A stretch of 64,000 bases of DNA from Melieria omissa (Eukaryota; Arthropoda; Insecta; Diptera; Ulidiidae). Below are positions 48,640-61,021 of this stretch, piece by piece. A program made the translations under genes and the position numbers. Under the pieces are notes generated by a model that was not told the DNA's origin, ran no database searches, and saw only the letters and a program-made list of their open reading frames with translations. The stretch lies in assembly GCA_963971225.1 (NCBI GenBank), contig OZ020267.1:108153892-108217891 (forward strand), written 5' to 3'. Position 1 is the stretch's first letter. The number at the start of each line of letters is the position of its first letter.

Positions 48640-50275
48640 GGGTTGTTAGTAAGATTGCTTAATAGCATTTTGGGAAGTATTTGATTTTCTAACAGCTTTG
48701 GAGAGTTTGCAAAAATGGTTGATTAGCCTTAGAATTGTACTTTTTGTAACATTTAAGGCCAGGTTCCTCCAAACAATTTTCAAAAAATCGAAATTTTTTT
48801 TTTTCTATAAATTGCTAGAAAATACTCTTCGAAATAATATAAAATTAGTCCCGAAGGTATGCGCTGCCTAGAAGTAGGTTGAGATAAGGGAGGACGGTGC
48901 GCGCTCAAGCGGTGAATTCGCCCGCGGTGAATCTTTAATCGGCTTTTTCTCGAAACTACATTTTTTCAACTGAGTGTCACTCGTATTTCAAAACTATTTC
49001 ACTTATCATCATGAACCAAACGGAATTCTACTCTTAAAATGTCTCTCTATGGTCGGAACCACAACCAAAAATATTCATTGTTATTTAAAAAAGTTAACAA
49101 TCAAAAGTGCAAAAAAAGGGTCGAAAATTAAAAAGTACACCATTTTTTTTGTTTTTCGGTGAAAATGTTTCGTTTTGGTTCCGACCATAGACAATTGGAT
49201 ACAGAATATGAAACTGTTTTGCTTTTTGCTTTTAGATGATTCGTTTCTAAGAAATGGTGACACTCATCAGCAAATCGGACGAGTTTGAGCAGCTGTTTTT
49301 GGAGCCGTCATAATAAAAAAAAAAAAAAAAATTGTTTTTTAATAGCTTAATGTATGGACTGTTATTTGTAAAAAAAATTTCTTTTCAAATTGTTTTTTAA
49401 CAATAAATAGAATTTTTTTAAAAAAACGTGTTTTTTGGAGGAACCTGGCCTTAAGTACGATTTTATGAACAAGTGATATACAATAATGTAAATTGGGCAT
49501 AGCAATTTGTGCTTAGAAAATTGTGTAGAGTTTGTAGACTTTATGACACATGAAAAGGATGTTACATTACACATTAAAAAAAAAAATTTATTATAATTCT
49601 ATGACTTGTTCTGAAAACCTTGAGCTGCAACAGTTTTGGAGAGTTTGTAGACTTCCATGTTGGTTGAAAACATATGAAAAGAACGTGTAATGCAGTTTTC
49701 AAAAGAATATAATTTTAATAGTATGATTTGTTTTAAAATGTTCATGTTACAAACGTTTTGTAGACTTTGTAGATTTCCATTTTGGTCGAAAATATTTGAA
49801 AAACATGTGTAATGTTGGTTTTAAAAAATACAATTATAATTGTATGACTTGTTCTATAAACTGTATGCTGCCATAGCTTTGGAGAGTTTGTAGAGTCCCA
49901 TGTTGGCCAAGAACATATAAGAAGAACGTGTAATGTTGATTTTAAAAGAATATAATTATAAATGTATATTTTGTTCAAACAACTTCATGTTGCAACAATT
50001 TTGGAGACTTTGTAGACTTTTCTGTTGATCAGGAACTTATAAGAAGAATGTTTAATATTGGTTTCAAAAAGAATTTAATTATAATTGTATGACTTGTTCT
50101 AAAAATTACATGCTGCAACAGTTTTGGAGAGTTTGTAGACTTCCATGTTGGTCGAAAACATATGAAAAGGCTGTGCAATTTAAGCTTAAAATAAAATATT
50201 ATTATAATTGCATAACTTGCTAAAAGACCTCGTACTGCAACAATTTTGGAGAGTTTGTAGACTTTTGCATTAACA
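48640..50275. repeat. 121-bp tandem array, split by a TTAA element
   Basis: TTTGGAGAGTTTGTAGACTT recurs with starts of the GTTTGTAGAC core at about 49530, 49642, 49764, 49885, 50007, 50131 and 50252 (steps 112-124). An isolated unit remnant lies at about 48690-48750, so the element at 48757-49450 landed inside the array. Confidence 0.8.
48757..49450. mobile_element. TTAA-flanked non-autonomous DNA element (694 bp)
   Basis: Perfect 17-bp inverted ends, GGCCAGGTTCCTCCAAA, with TTAA on both sides (48753-48756 and 49451-49454). Interior carries a second inverted pair, CTATGGTCGGAACCA, at about 49047 and 49178. No coding capacity. Different family from the element at 35375, with the same target preference. 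Confidence 0.78.
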
Positions 50276-51539
50276 TTTAATTCAATGCTGTGAGCATCGC
50301 AGCAGTCTTGCCAAGCTTTGCGTACCACTGCCTAATGGTTTTATAGCATTGTACTTAAATATTTGGCAAAATGTTGCTGTATTTTGGCCTTTTCAAACAA
50401 TCTTCAAGCAACCAGCACGTTTATTACATTGATGCTGACCAAGGTAACTTGCCAGCAGCATAAACTAAAAATTTCACACTATTGCGCGTGGCACAAATTT
50501 GCACAATAAACTTTTGAACGTCTCGCTGGCGCACCAAGAACTTCAAACAATTTCGTATGTACACTTTACGCCCGACTGGCCGCTCCCCAGGGCCGGTGTT
50601 GGCAATCAATGCGGGCATGCAACGTGGCCAGAGCGCTGCTCCTTCCCTACACTGGCACTCGCTGGCCGGCGTTTTTCCGCCGCTTATTGCAGCGTGCAGC
50701 CAGGCGCCAATAAATAAACGTTCAATTACTCAACGGCTGATGTGAAGTTGATATTGGCTGTGAAGTGCTGAACGCGAAGAGGAGAGAGGGCCGGCAAACG
50801 GATCGGGGCCACAGTAAACGTACTGTGAAAGCAGTGGACGTGCCTGGGCAACTTGACGTAATGAAACTTGAAATTGCCATCGACAGCAATGAAGTTGTGG
50901 CCACACACATGCAAACACACTTACACACTGGCAACTGGCGTTTGTTGAACGTGTTGCAATAATCGCTGATTGTGCAGCGCGTTAAATGAACAAAATATAT
51001 AGATGCAAACATATATACTATCTTTTTTTTGTTAAAATTGAAATTGAAAATGACCAAAGGCGTTGATTTACAGTGGAGGGGACTGGACTATGAAGTGGTG
51101 TGAGTTGGTGATGGGCAAAAGGGTAAAGCAGAGACGAGTGGGTTGGTTGGATAAATAAAAATTAAATGAGGTCATGATGATTGGTGTAGTATTAGCTGAG
51201 ATATAGAAATGAGTTGATAGATAGAAGAGTGACAGAGAGTAGAGTGGTATACAGGGAAGGGAGGGAGGCGGGAGTACAGAAAAGATTCAATGAGTGGCTT
51301 TGTTAAATTGAGACAGCAAGTTTGGTGTGTGGTAGTGTTCGAGATATTTAAATGCGCACTCAAGAAGCTTGAATATGTTTGCCAAAATAGAGAGCGGGAT
51401 AACTTTTACACAGAAGTAAGTAAGAATTTTTGATTATATGAGTTTAGAGAATCTTTTGAAGTCACTGAAGTGACTGTGTTTAGAACAAATCAAATTCTGA
51501 GGGAGCTGTGTGGAAAAGCAATAGAAGAGAGATGTGCTT
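50276..51539. other. Intron with a GC-richer patch, no gene recognised
   Basis: 50560-50710 is distinctly GC-richer than its surroundings and open on both strands, but I see no domain or splice signals. The rest is AT-rich with a GA-rich part near 51215-51280. Confidence 0.35.
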
Positions 51540-52604
51540 GAACTTCTAAGTCTCTAAAAAAAGAAATATTCACCTGGGTGGGGTTTTCTTCGACCACCTG
51601 TAGGGTAAGTAAGTCTTTAGAATCTCAAACTGATTCATATATCATAGTAAAAATATGAATACACAAATTGCGGTACCAGCCCTTTGTGTGCTTTCTTCGA
51701 ATCAGCCTCAACCTAACCTAACCTAACCTTCATATGAGTAATTCATCTCCTACAACGTCACAAAAATTTCAGTTTAACTATATTTAAAGTGGTTCCAACT
51801 TCTAAGTACTTATGAAGTCTCTAAGAGAAGAAATATTTACCTGGGTGATTTTTTTTTTCGACCAACTGTAGGGTAACTATAAGTAGGACAGCTTCTTTGG
51901 AATCTCAAACTGATTCTTATAGCAAAAAATGTGAATCCAACAAGTTTTAGTTTCACCGTTTTGACCTTTGTGTGCTTTCTTCGAAACAGCTTCAACCTAA
52001 CCTAAACTTCATAAGAGTAGTTCATGCCCGACAACGGCACAAAAATTCTATTTTACTATTTAAAATGCTTCTAACTGCTAAGTAAGTACTTATACTGCAC
52101 TTTCTAGAAGACGAAATATTCATCTGTGCTTTTCTCCGACCACCTGTAGGGTGAGTAAGTAAGCGATACGTAGGGTAGACTCTTTGGAATCCCAAACTGA
52201 TTCTTATAGCAAAAAATGTGAATCCAACAAGTTTTAGTATCACCTTTTTGGCCTTTGTGTGCTTTCTTCGAAACAGTCTCAACATAACCTAAAATTCATA
52301 TGAGTAGTTTATTCCAGACAATGGCACCAAAATTTCTATTTTACTATTTAAAATGCTTCTAAATTCTAAGTAAGTACTTATACTGCACTTTCTAGAAGAC
52401 GAAATATTCATCTGTGTTTTTTTCTCCGACCACCTGTAGGGTGCGTAAGTAAGCAATACGTAGGGTAGCTTCTTTAGAATCTCAAACTGATTCTTATAGC
52501 AAAAAATATGAATCCCAGCAATTATAGTATCACCTCTTTGGCCTATGTGCGCTTCCTTCGAAACAACCTCAACCTAACCTAACATAACCGAACCTAACCT
52601 AACT
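51540..52604. repeat. Four tandem units of about 270-290 bp, each ending in CCTAA repeats
   Basis: GAAATATT(C/T)A(C/T)CTG starts at about 51563, 51830, 52113 and 52401. Each unit continues with CGACCACCTGTAGGGT, CTCAAACTGATTCTTATAGC and TTTGTGTGCTTTCTTCGAA, then (C)AACCTAACCTAA: 51711-51729, 51994-52005, a weak one at about 52284-52292, and 52571-52604. Confidence 0.82.
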
Positions 52605-54454
52605 TTCAAACACATAAATTGTAGCATCCCCGAAAAATATCACCAAAATTTCAGTTTTATTTAATGCGCTTTAAATAAAATGCAATCGTTTGAGTATTTA
52701 AGCTACGCACAAGGGCTGCAGGGGCCGCAAGGACAACGGATGCATGGACGACATTTCGAAATGCCAACAGCAGCGTCAGCCTTGTACAAAGGATTTTGGG
52801 CGCAAACAGTGCGCAGTTGGCTAAATTTAAATTCATCAGCAAGACAACGAAACAAATACAAAAATAAAAACAGAACAACAACAATAACAACAAGCACATC
52901 TGTTGTTGTCATTGATATGGTTGTTGTCGCTGTTTGCGCACGTTTACACAATTACAACTGCAAACATGTGCAATTTACATAATTCGCAAGCGCGCGCACA
53001 CACACACACACGCCAAGCCACAAAAATTCACACACACATACCCATATATGTATAAATATAACTGAACTGAAAGGTTAGAGTGACTGGTAAACAAGACAAC
53101 ACACAGCAATACGCAGCGACGGACGGACATACGCAGCTACAAGGCGACTCAATTTACTCATTGGGGCATACAAGCTATAAATCGTGTTAGGTTGGGCAAC
53201 AGTGGTGAAGTTTCTAGTTGTTGTTTTAGTAATTTTCAAGGGAATGCTTGAGATGTGTATGTTACACATAAACAACAACAACCAGAATGGCAATAGCAAA
53301 CCATCGAGAGTGGCGTCTGCACTGGGCTGAGCAATTCCCAGTTGCGTCCAAATACTTGAGGGCCGCGCATTTCAACCGACACTCGGACGCCGGTGTCAGT
53401 GGCAGTAGCAGTGAGCAGTGAGTGTATACCGGCCGGAAGGCATGACCGCAAAGAGTTTGTTGTTGTTGTGTGTTTGTGGCGCACGCTCGCACTTTACAAA
53501 TGTCACAATTGACACAAACAAATGCAAAAATAAAACAACTCACAACATTTTAACAGACGCACGCATGATGGCACATGGGCGTATGAAATTTTGTTCGTTG
53601 TTATGTGTGTGTGTGTGTGTGTTTTGGTGTTTGTGCACAGACTTTATGCCTTTTTGCCGTGTTGAAGCATTTTGCATTTGTTGAAAAATGTTTCATACGC
53701 GTCCATTGCATAGCATCAGGTTGTGGCAGTGTGAGTGTGTGTGTGCGTGTGCTTGTTTTAAGCATGTTTTGCGCTTAGAAGCGGAAATGTGCGGACGCGT
53801 TTCTGACCGACAAAGCACCAATCGGAAGTGACACCAGCGTGTTCAGTGGTTGTTAGTGTCGAATGTTTCGCTTACCAAAGGAAAAAGTGAGTTGAAAATA
53901 ACATGCGTGGTTGTTGCAGTACTTTTGGCCAATTGCAGTCAGTTATGAAAAATATAGAAAGCAATTGAGAATTGAAGAGAAAAGTTTTCGACTTTTTATT
54001 GATGTAAAATCAAACAGCAGGCCATGAATTTGGTGCACTAAGGAATCATACAAATAATTTCAATTGTTGTCAGCATTACAAAAGACACACACACACACAC
54101 ACAGACACACAGACAAATAAGCATAAGTACTACTCGCATGCAAAAGGTTGCACATGGTTGCGTCAAGGTCCTTTGTGGTTTGGCCAAGGACTCACGCGCG
54201 CGCGCACACACGCAAACATTTTGTACACAAAGTTGGCGCAATTCGTGCGTCTGCTTGCTTCTTATGTAATTGCAGTTGATTTTACAACAACAAGAACAAC
54301 AACAGCAAATCATTTTGCCATTCTCATGGCAGCCGGCTGCACTTAGGGGGGAGGGTTGGGGGGTGTGGCAAGTATACGGTTGACCCATTTAACAATTGAT
54401 TGTGCTGCTTCGAATATAAATTTGTGCAATTCGTATTGTTAAAGCAAAATGTTA
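52605..54454. other. Intron with CA/GT microsatellites, no gene recognised
   Basis: CA runs at about 52996-53010 and 54087-54103, GT run at 53603-53622, CG/CGCG near 54195-54204. Frames at 52680-53680 on both strands show no family features. Confidence 0.45.
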
Positions 54455-54470
54455 GCATACCTTTAGGCGC
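54455..54470 (+). promoter_or_regulatory. Single Su(Hw)-like motif
   Basis: GCATACCTTTAGGCGC on the plus strand. Confidence 0.4.
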
Positions 54471-56069
54471 AATAGACAGGTCAACGCTAAAAGTTGCTAT
54501 TGCACTTTTTTTACTGCCTAAGTACAACATTTTTGTATTTATTTGCAATTTGTGATACAAGCTTTGCTCTAATTTGCTTTGTTGTTGCTATTTTTGCCAT
54601 TGTAATTGTTGATTTTTTCGTTGCTATGAATTGCTTGCCTGATTTGCCATTTTTATTGTTGCTTTGGCATTTGTTGTTGTTGTTTTTTTAATTACGCATG
54701 TTGTTTTTATCTTAAACACTTTTTCTATTTATTATCCTTTATCATTCTTTGTTCATACGCGCGAATTTCTGCCTAACCATTGTCCAAGTCTTCGTTTGTT
54801 CTGCTTCTTTCTCTCTCTCTTCACTCATTTTTTCATACTCTCTCTCTCTCTGCCTGTCCACTTCCCACTGAGCCTTTATAAATTGTTAAAGTTAACCACT
54901 CCACTGTCACCATTTCCTTCAAAACTTCCTTTGTTTCTTGCTTTGTTTTATTTCTTCGACTTCCTGCCCGCACACTAAACGAATGACAGCAAACGAGCGT
55001 AACAGCGCAACGGTGCGTACTTAAGAAGTTATACAGTTGTTTACAAAATTTCCATATTGTCAACGCATAATCCGCGTTGCAGGCTCTGTCAGGCTGTCGC
55101 CAAGCTAAACTTTTTCCACTTTTGCTTTGCCAACTTTCAACAACTTTCACTGCATATGCGTTGGTGTTGTTGTTTTTTTGCATTGCCAGCGTATTTTTCA
55201 TTGCATACTTTTATATAAATTTATTGTGATTTTTTTCCTTGCAGCGCACTCAAAACTGTGCAACAAACAGTCTTAAAGTAATTGCAGTTCGGAAAGAAGA
55301 AAATCATAAACAACACTCGACAGGTGTAAACAGTCTACGAGTCGGACCGAGTAGAGCGGAAATGAATTAATGGCGCATAAAAGTTCAAAAGTAAGTGTGA
55401 TAAACGATTCACTTTTGAGTAGAGAAATGAAAGATGGAATAGTTAGACAGAGGAGAAGCAAAGAATTGTTTTAAGAATTTTTATGTATCTATATTTAGAT
55501 CTTAACAAGTGAAAAATAAATATAGTTTTTTATCATTCAACTGTAGCAGAAAACATTTTGTGAACATTTCAAACTTGGCCTTACTAGCGGCCTCGTTCTT
55601 CTCTTAGTTATATGAAGTCCCCAAACACGACGTTAAGTCGCCACTGAACTTTGCTAGGTTCACCAATATTGTCACCAATCATTTCTATGTCCATACGTAC
55701 AATTTAGGAGCTTTAACCGGCACCACCGGGGACCCAATACTGATTATGCGTGGCCAACCTGGTCAACCGGCTTATCTAACCTAACCTAACCCAAGTATCT
55801 AATTGGTCGACCAACCAGGTTTTCTCATATATAAATAATTGTATTGAATCCATTGAATCTTTAGAACTTGAAATTGTTCCAATTACTCATCATTTTGAGA
55901 AACATTTCTATGACTAAATGAAATTTTGAGTTTCGTTCGTTTGTCTTTGGAGAAATCATTAAACGATGTTATGATAACTAAAGATATACCAGAAGTGGTT
56001 AGGTTGAAGAAGCAGTTCGTGTATCAGAATACATTTAGGATCTTCACTTTTAGAATCTTTCCAGCTGCA
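54471..56069. other. Intron with SINE/LINE-like debris at 55560-55792
   Basis: TC-rich stretch near 54805-54855. The piece 55560-55792 is GC-richer, ends TCTAACCTAACCTAACCC and is probably the 3' end of a retroelement I cannot name. No gene recognised. Confidence 0.4.
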
Positions 56070-56205
56070 GAGTGGCTCGGCAGATCTGGCCACGCTACAA
56101 CTCCCACAGAACCAACGACCTGCTGCTAAATTCTCGTAAGAATATTTCTAGGCTAACGGCCGTGATCACGGGTCACTGGCCTATTGGTCTACACGCGGCG
56201 AGATT
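56070..56205 (+). pseudogene. LINE ORF2 C-terminal fragment
   Basis: Reads IWPRYNSHRTNDLLLNSRKN, then RLTAVITGHWPIGLHAARLG, the linker between RNase H and the terminal Cys-His cluster in several insect LINEs. It stops abruptly where SINE body sequence begins. Confidence 0.65.
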
Positions 56206-56211
56206 GGGTGG

Positions 56212-56400
56212 CTGTCCTCTCAGCTGGAAATGGCAAACCTCTGAGAGTAAAAATTGCTTATGAAAGAGCTCCCAACCTGCCGTTCGGAACCGGCATAAAA
56301 CTGTAGGTCCCCTCCACCGGCGTACAAATTTACACGCACAACAGGGGTGGTTGCGGGAAGCTAGGCTTTAGTCTCGCGTAGGCGGGCTGTCGTGCCAGTC
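56212..56400 (+). mobile_element. SINE body fragment abutting LINE sequence
   Basis: Carries GCCGTTCGGAACCGGCATAA and AACTGTAGGTCCCC (56279-56312), the same hairpin plus motif as the SINE at 36317-36351, but lacks the tRNA-like head. Confidence 0.55.
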
Positions 56401-56840
56401 AATTATTTAAATTATTATTGCAGGTAAATCAACGACAGTGAGACCTCGAACACTGCGGCTTCCCTGCCTTGGCATTTAAAAGACTTAATTCCCTGGGGAA
56501 CAGTGTGATTAGCTCTCTCGCTGATCTGTCTGAAACAAGACTGAGATGCATCAAGTCCTATTTGGACGATGCGGGTTGGCTTTAAGGCCCAGTATCTTCT
56601 CCCACGCAGGGAAGACCCAGTCGAGGAAGCGACAACAAAACGGCACAAAAGTGCTGATTGGGCGTGCTCAGTGGACACGCAGTCGCCGCTACCTACCTAC
56701 CTATACACTTAGGATAGTGTTATCAAAAAACCACAGTCACTAAGACTCGAGAAAAGAACCAGGATCCATAATCACTGGACCAGTGTCTCGGTTCTTAAAC
56801 AGTTCAAAATTTTTATCAAAAGCTTTCCAAATGAAGTGAG

Positions 56841-57120
56841 GATTATCTCAGATTGCAGAAAGATCAGTTAAGACAGATCACTGAGCTTCTAAGTGGGCAA
56901 TGTAGGCTTTGGAAACACATGCATACATTGGATCTAGAACAGATAAACGTCTGCAAACTTTGTGGAACGGCAGAATAGACTCTTGATCAACTCTCTATGT
57001 AATACTACAATCTGACGCAGCAGGAATCGGTATCTGGGCCAGGACACACTTAGGATCACTACCTCTATTTACTTCCACTCGAATCAACCGCAACAGCTAA
57101 GCATATCAAATGTTTGGTGT
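56841..57120 (+). pseudogene. Second LINE C-terminal fragment
   Basis: Frame from 56841 reads DYLRLQKDQLRQITELLSGQ, CRLWKHMHTLDL and VCKLCGTAE, followed by a TAG (56976-56978) and then TLDQL. The order LSGQC...H...CxxC is that of the LINE terminal zinc-finger region, from a family different from its neighbours. Confidence 0.6.
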
Positions 57121-57614
57121 CAACCCCCGACAAATTGAGTAATTTGACTTTACTATACAGTAAAAGCTATATTTCCTCTATTGCTTACGGACTCTTCTAT
57201 CCCACTTCTCCACTCCTTTTTCTATCGTCAGATTAGAGTACTCAAGTTGGAAAATTCAAATTCTCGGATGTGTTCTTCACTAGTGTCTGGCTTACATAGT
57301 TCGCATGATCTGCAGTTCCCCAGAATATCTCAGTGAACAAATGGATGTTGAATATATCAGTGAACAAATAAATCCGATGATCGAAATGTGAGGTCTTTGG
57401 GCCCTGATACTCGTAACATAACCTAACCATTACTTAAGAATACCTAAATATCTTCTTTAGGTATTATTAAGTTTTACAGACAGCATGCGGTTCGGTCGAC
57501 TAGTACAGTCTGAGGTCTCTGAGGTCCATTCTGAAACCTCTGAAGCCACAAGAAGTATTGAGCTGCTCAACCAATTCGTCAAAATATGGACAGAAGCTGA
57601 TGACAGTTTCTAGT
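57121..57614. other. Unassigned sequence between LINE fragments
   Basis: Probably 3' untranslated and flanking debris of LINEs; AACATAACCTAACC near 57416-57428. Confidence 0.3.
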
Positions 57615-57943
57615 TTCACCGTCCCACGCTGCCAAACTTGGCTTGGTACCAAGTGATGCATGCACAAGATGTGGTGAAGACAGTGCCAAGGGTACCCTGG
57701 AGCATTTGCTGTTCCACTGCCCTGCTCTCTACAGATCACGGGTCAGCTGCCTCGGATCCGCGTCGTTCCCTTCCTTGGAAAGAGTCGCGGAACAAAAAAG
57801 CAGCGACTTACTTAGATTTGCCAAAACGTTTTTGAAAAACTACATACAGGTCTGAAGCTCCAGAACCTTTCTGGCATCACTATGGACCAACATGGTCTAT
57901 GTGAGACCCCCCCGTGGGTCAGCCAGCCTAACCTAACCTAACC
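57615..57943 (+). pseudogene. Third LINE C-terminal fragment with CCTAA tail
   Basis: Reads SHAAKLGLVPSDACTRCGED, then GTLEHLLFHCPALYRSR and ends ...FLKNYIQV with TGA (57853-57855): an intact C-x2-C...H-x4-C cluster. About 70 bp of 3' untranslated sequence follow and end in GCCAGCCTAACCTAACCTAA (57921-57940), so the true 3' end of the element is present. No stop interrupts the last 70 codons. Its first residues overlap the end of the fragment at 56070-56205 (HAARLG versus HAAKLG). Confidence 0.7.
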
Positions 57944-57945
57944 TT

Positions 57946-59937
57946 CTAGTTTCAGAATGTAAGGTCCTGTGGCCTTGATATTAGCTGTGTTTTCAGAGAA
58001 GATATTTAAAGTAGATTAGGTTCTGTCGGGCACGCAAAGGAGTTTTGCGGAGGGGACTTGAATACAATTGTTTCAAAAGCTCAACAGTTATGTTCGAAAC
58101 CCGTCTAAAATTAAATCCTTTCTGTGCATGTCGATCGCCCGATTGGTACATTTCTAGGACTTTGGGGTCCATTCTAATGCTCGAAGAGTGTGACAAGTTA
58201 CTATTAGGCAGTAATGGCCCTAATGGGTAAAAATTTACCCATGAAAATTTACTTTTTAAAAAAATCACAGAAAAGTTCATGGTAGAGATATCTCAAAATC
58301 ATTGATAGGGATGGTTGGGGTAAAGATGTAACTACTTTAGTCTAGTGAAGGTCACCCTAAAATTCCGCCAACTAGCTAGAGTTACCAGACTCCGAAAATT
58401 GTGAATTTTCCGGAGGTGGAAAATGTGGTGAAAGGAGTGAACCTAGAACCTCACAAAAATCTGCCTCCTGACTCACCTGTAAACAATATATCTTTTGTTC
58501 ACGTGTTTAGCTGATCACTTTAAAAATATCCAATGAATATCTCAGCAACGTGCAGAGATAGAAAGCTGAAATTTTGTTTCTGATCATTTTGGGTCAATTC
58601 CAGGTGGTGAATGCAATTTTATCAAATATCATCGTCTGGGCGGAACTGATACTCAGCTTTGATGGGTGAACCAGTGGAAACCACAAGAGCTTCAGAAGAA
58701 TATGGCAAGACTCTGCTTTGGAAAAAAGCCTATTTTCTCCAGATCATCAAAGGTAATACCCACAGATGTAGGAAATAGTTACTACACCATAAAAGATTGA
58801 AGAATTCAAAGATACACACATATTTTTGTGCCCATTAATACTCTTCTTCAAATGAACAGAACTCATAACTTAAACACATTTAAAGTTCCTGACAACATAT
58901 AACCCCACAAAAAAATCTTTGCATTACATTACATTCAATTGAAGTTAGCATAAATATCATTTTTTATAAGCGCTCGGCAAATTTTGTTAAAAAAGTTTAC
59001 ATAACCCCTAAAAATTCTTGCAAGGTAAATGGAAAAGCTTAAAAGTAGTTATGACATTTATAAAAAGCTTTCAATTTCAACACATTTTTAAGTTTATATT
59101 AACAATTTATAATAATTATATTAAATAGCTTAACAAACAACCCAAAAGCTTCTTTGAAAGTGCCGCCTCACATTGGCTTTTAAAAGAAATTGAAGCCTAA
59201 AATATTTACAAAATTTAAAGTGCACTCTGTAAAAAATTCTTGAAGCTTTTAAAGCTCTCTTACAGTTTCAATTGCAAAGCTTTGCCATTTCAGAAAAGCT
59301 TTTAAGCTCACACATAAAGCAATATTGATGTCTGCTAATAAAAATCAACTGTACAATGTTTGTTGAACTTCAATGCTTAATTTCATACACAAAAAAAAAA
59401 AGCAAAATCGAATCCGAACGCAACACTACAGAACGCAACTATGGACGAACTCAACCAACCAACCAATTTATTTATGTATTTTTTTTTTGTTTTATTCAAC
59501 TTGAATATTTTCTATAATATGACAAACGCAATTAACACCGAAAATAAGTGAAACTGTTTGCAGCAAAAAGTTGCATACAAAAATTCACTAAAATCTATAA
59601 TAAAAAATTCGAAAAATTTGTACTAAAATTTCTTTGTAAACTTTTAGTAACTCCAAACTGACATTGAACAACACAAAATGGAAGTTAAATTACTTTTTAA
59701 GTAATTTGTTTTTTCAAATTAATTTTTTTTTGTATTATACAAAACCAAAAAAATATAAAAAGAATAAAAAAAATAATAAAAAAATAATAAAAAAAAAATA
59801 AAACTGAAAATAAAAAAGAAAACATTATAACAAAACATAATTAATAGCAAATTTACAAAAATTATTTATAAAAAAAATTCATAAAAAAACACAAAAATCA
59901 TAATTCAATATAAACGACTTGTTGTTGGTTTTATATA
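57946..59937. other. AT-rich intron, no gene recognised
   Basis: Contains a CACCTGTAAACA segment (see the possible ratchet site at 58476/58477) and long A-rich runs near 59755-59815. Confidence 0.4.
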
Positions 59938-61021
59938 CAGGGTGATGCGTATGCAGAATATTTGCAGTTGATGTCCGTTTGTCAGCGTTTGACTGTACAT
60001 AGTTACATGAGTGAACGTAACGCATGTCAGGCGTTATGAACATTACAGTTATTTAGTTTTGATAGACAATGAAAACGTACAAACAATGAAACTACAAACG
60101 GCGCAGAACGTTAACGTTTATATAAATTCGCAGCAAATTTACGCAAATAATTACAGCGACTTGATGTACTCGGGAGTTTGGTTTGTACAAATGTGAGGAA
60201 AAGACACCGAACGGCATTTGTAACGCGTGGCAAAGAGCAAAAATTTGCCAAAATTCGATATTGAAAGTAAAATATAACAAAACATTAAGTAATGCAATGA
60301 AACAAATTTTGATTTTTTGTTATTTGACTGAAGAAGAAGAAGAGCGAAAATGCTTTCTTGAGCTGCTTTACTTGTGTAGCCTTTAGAACGGGAAAGCTTT
60401 TGAGAGATTAGGAAATGAAAAGAAAAGATTTGACATAAACTAAACTCGTTGACTGGATAGCAAATGAAAAAAGAAAACAGTAATCAAATGCTTTACTGAA
60501 AGCAAAGTTTCAAAAGTAAGTGAGAAGAAGTGAAAAAGGGTAAAAAAAGCTTTGGAAATTGTTTGCATTTCTCAAATTGAAAAACTGCTTCAAAAAGAGA
60601 CAATTGAAAATTCCATTTCAATCATTTTTTGCAGCAAAGTTTCGAAATTATGTAAGAAAAAGTGTAAACGGAAAAAGTGGAAATTTTTTACATTTCTGAA
60701 ATTGAAAACGTGGTCCACTGATTGCTATTCTTGAAAATTATTTCTCAATTATTGTTTTTTTGTTTCAATTTTGTTTATAAATGTTTTACTGAATGCAACT
60801 CTTTAAAACGATGTGAGAAGTGAGGAAAGATTGAAAAGAACTGAAAATTTTTTATATTTCTCAATTTGAAAACCTGCTTTACAAAACAGACAATTAAAAA
60901 TTACATTTCAATCATTTTTTGTTTATTTATAAATTGCTTTAAAATCGTCATTTACCTTTTGCAACTTTAAGCAATTAAAACACTTATTTCCCAAAAAACA
61001 AGCAAGAAATGCCACAACTTA

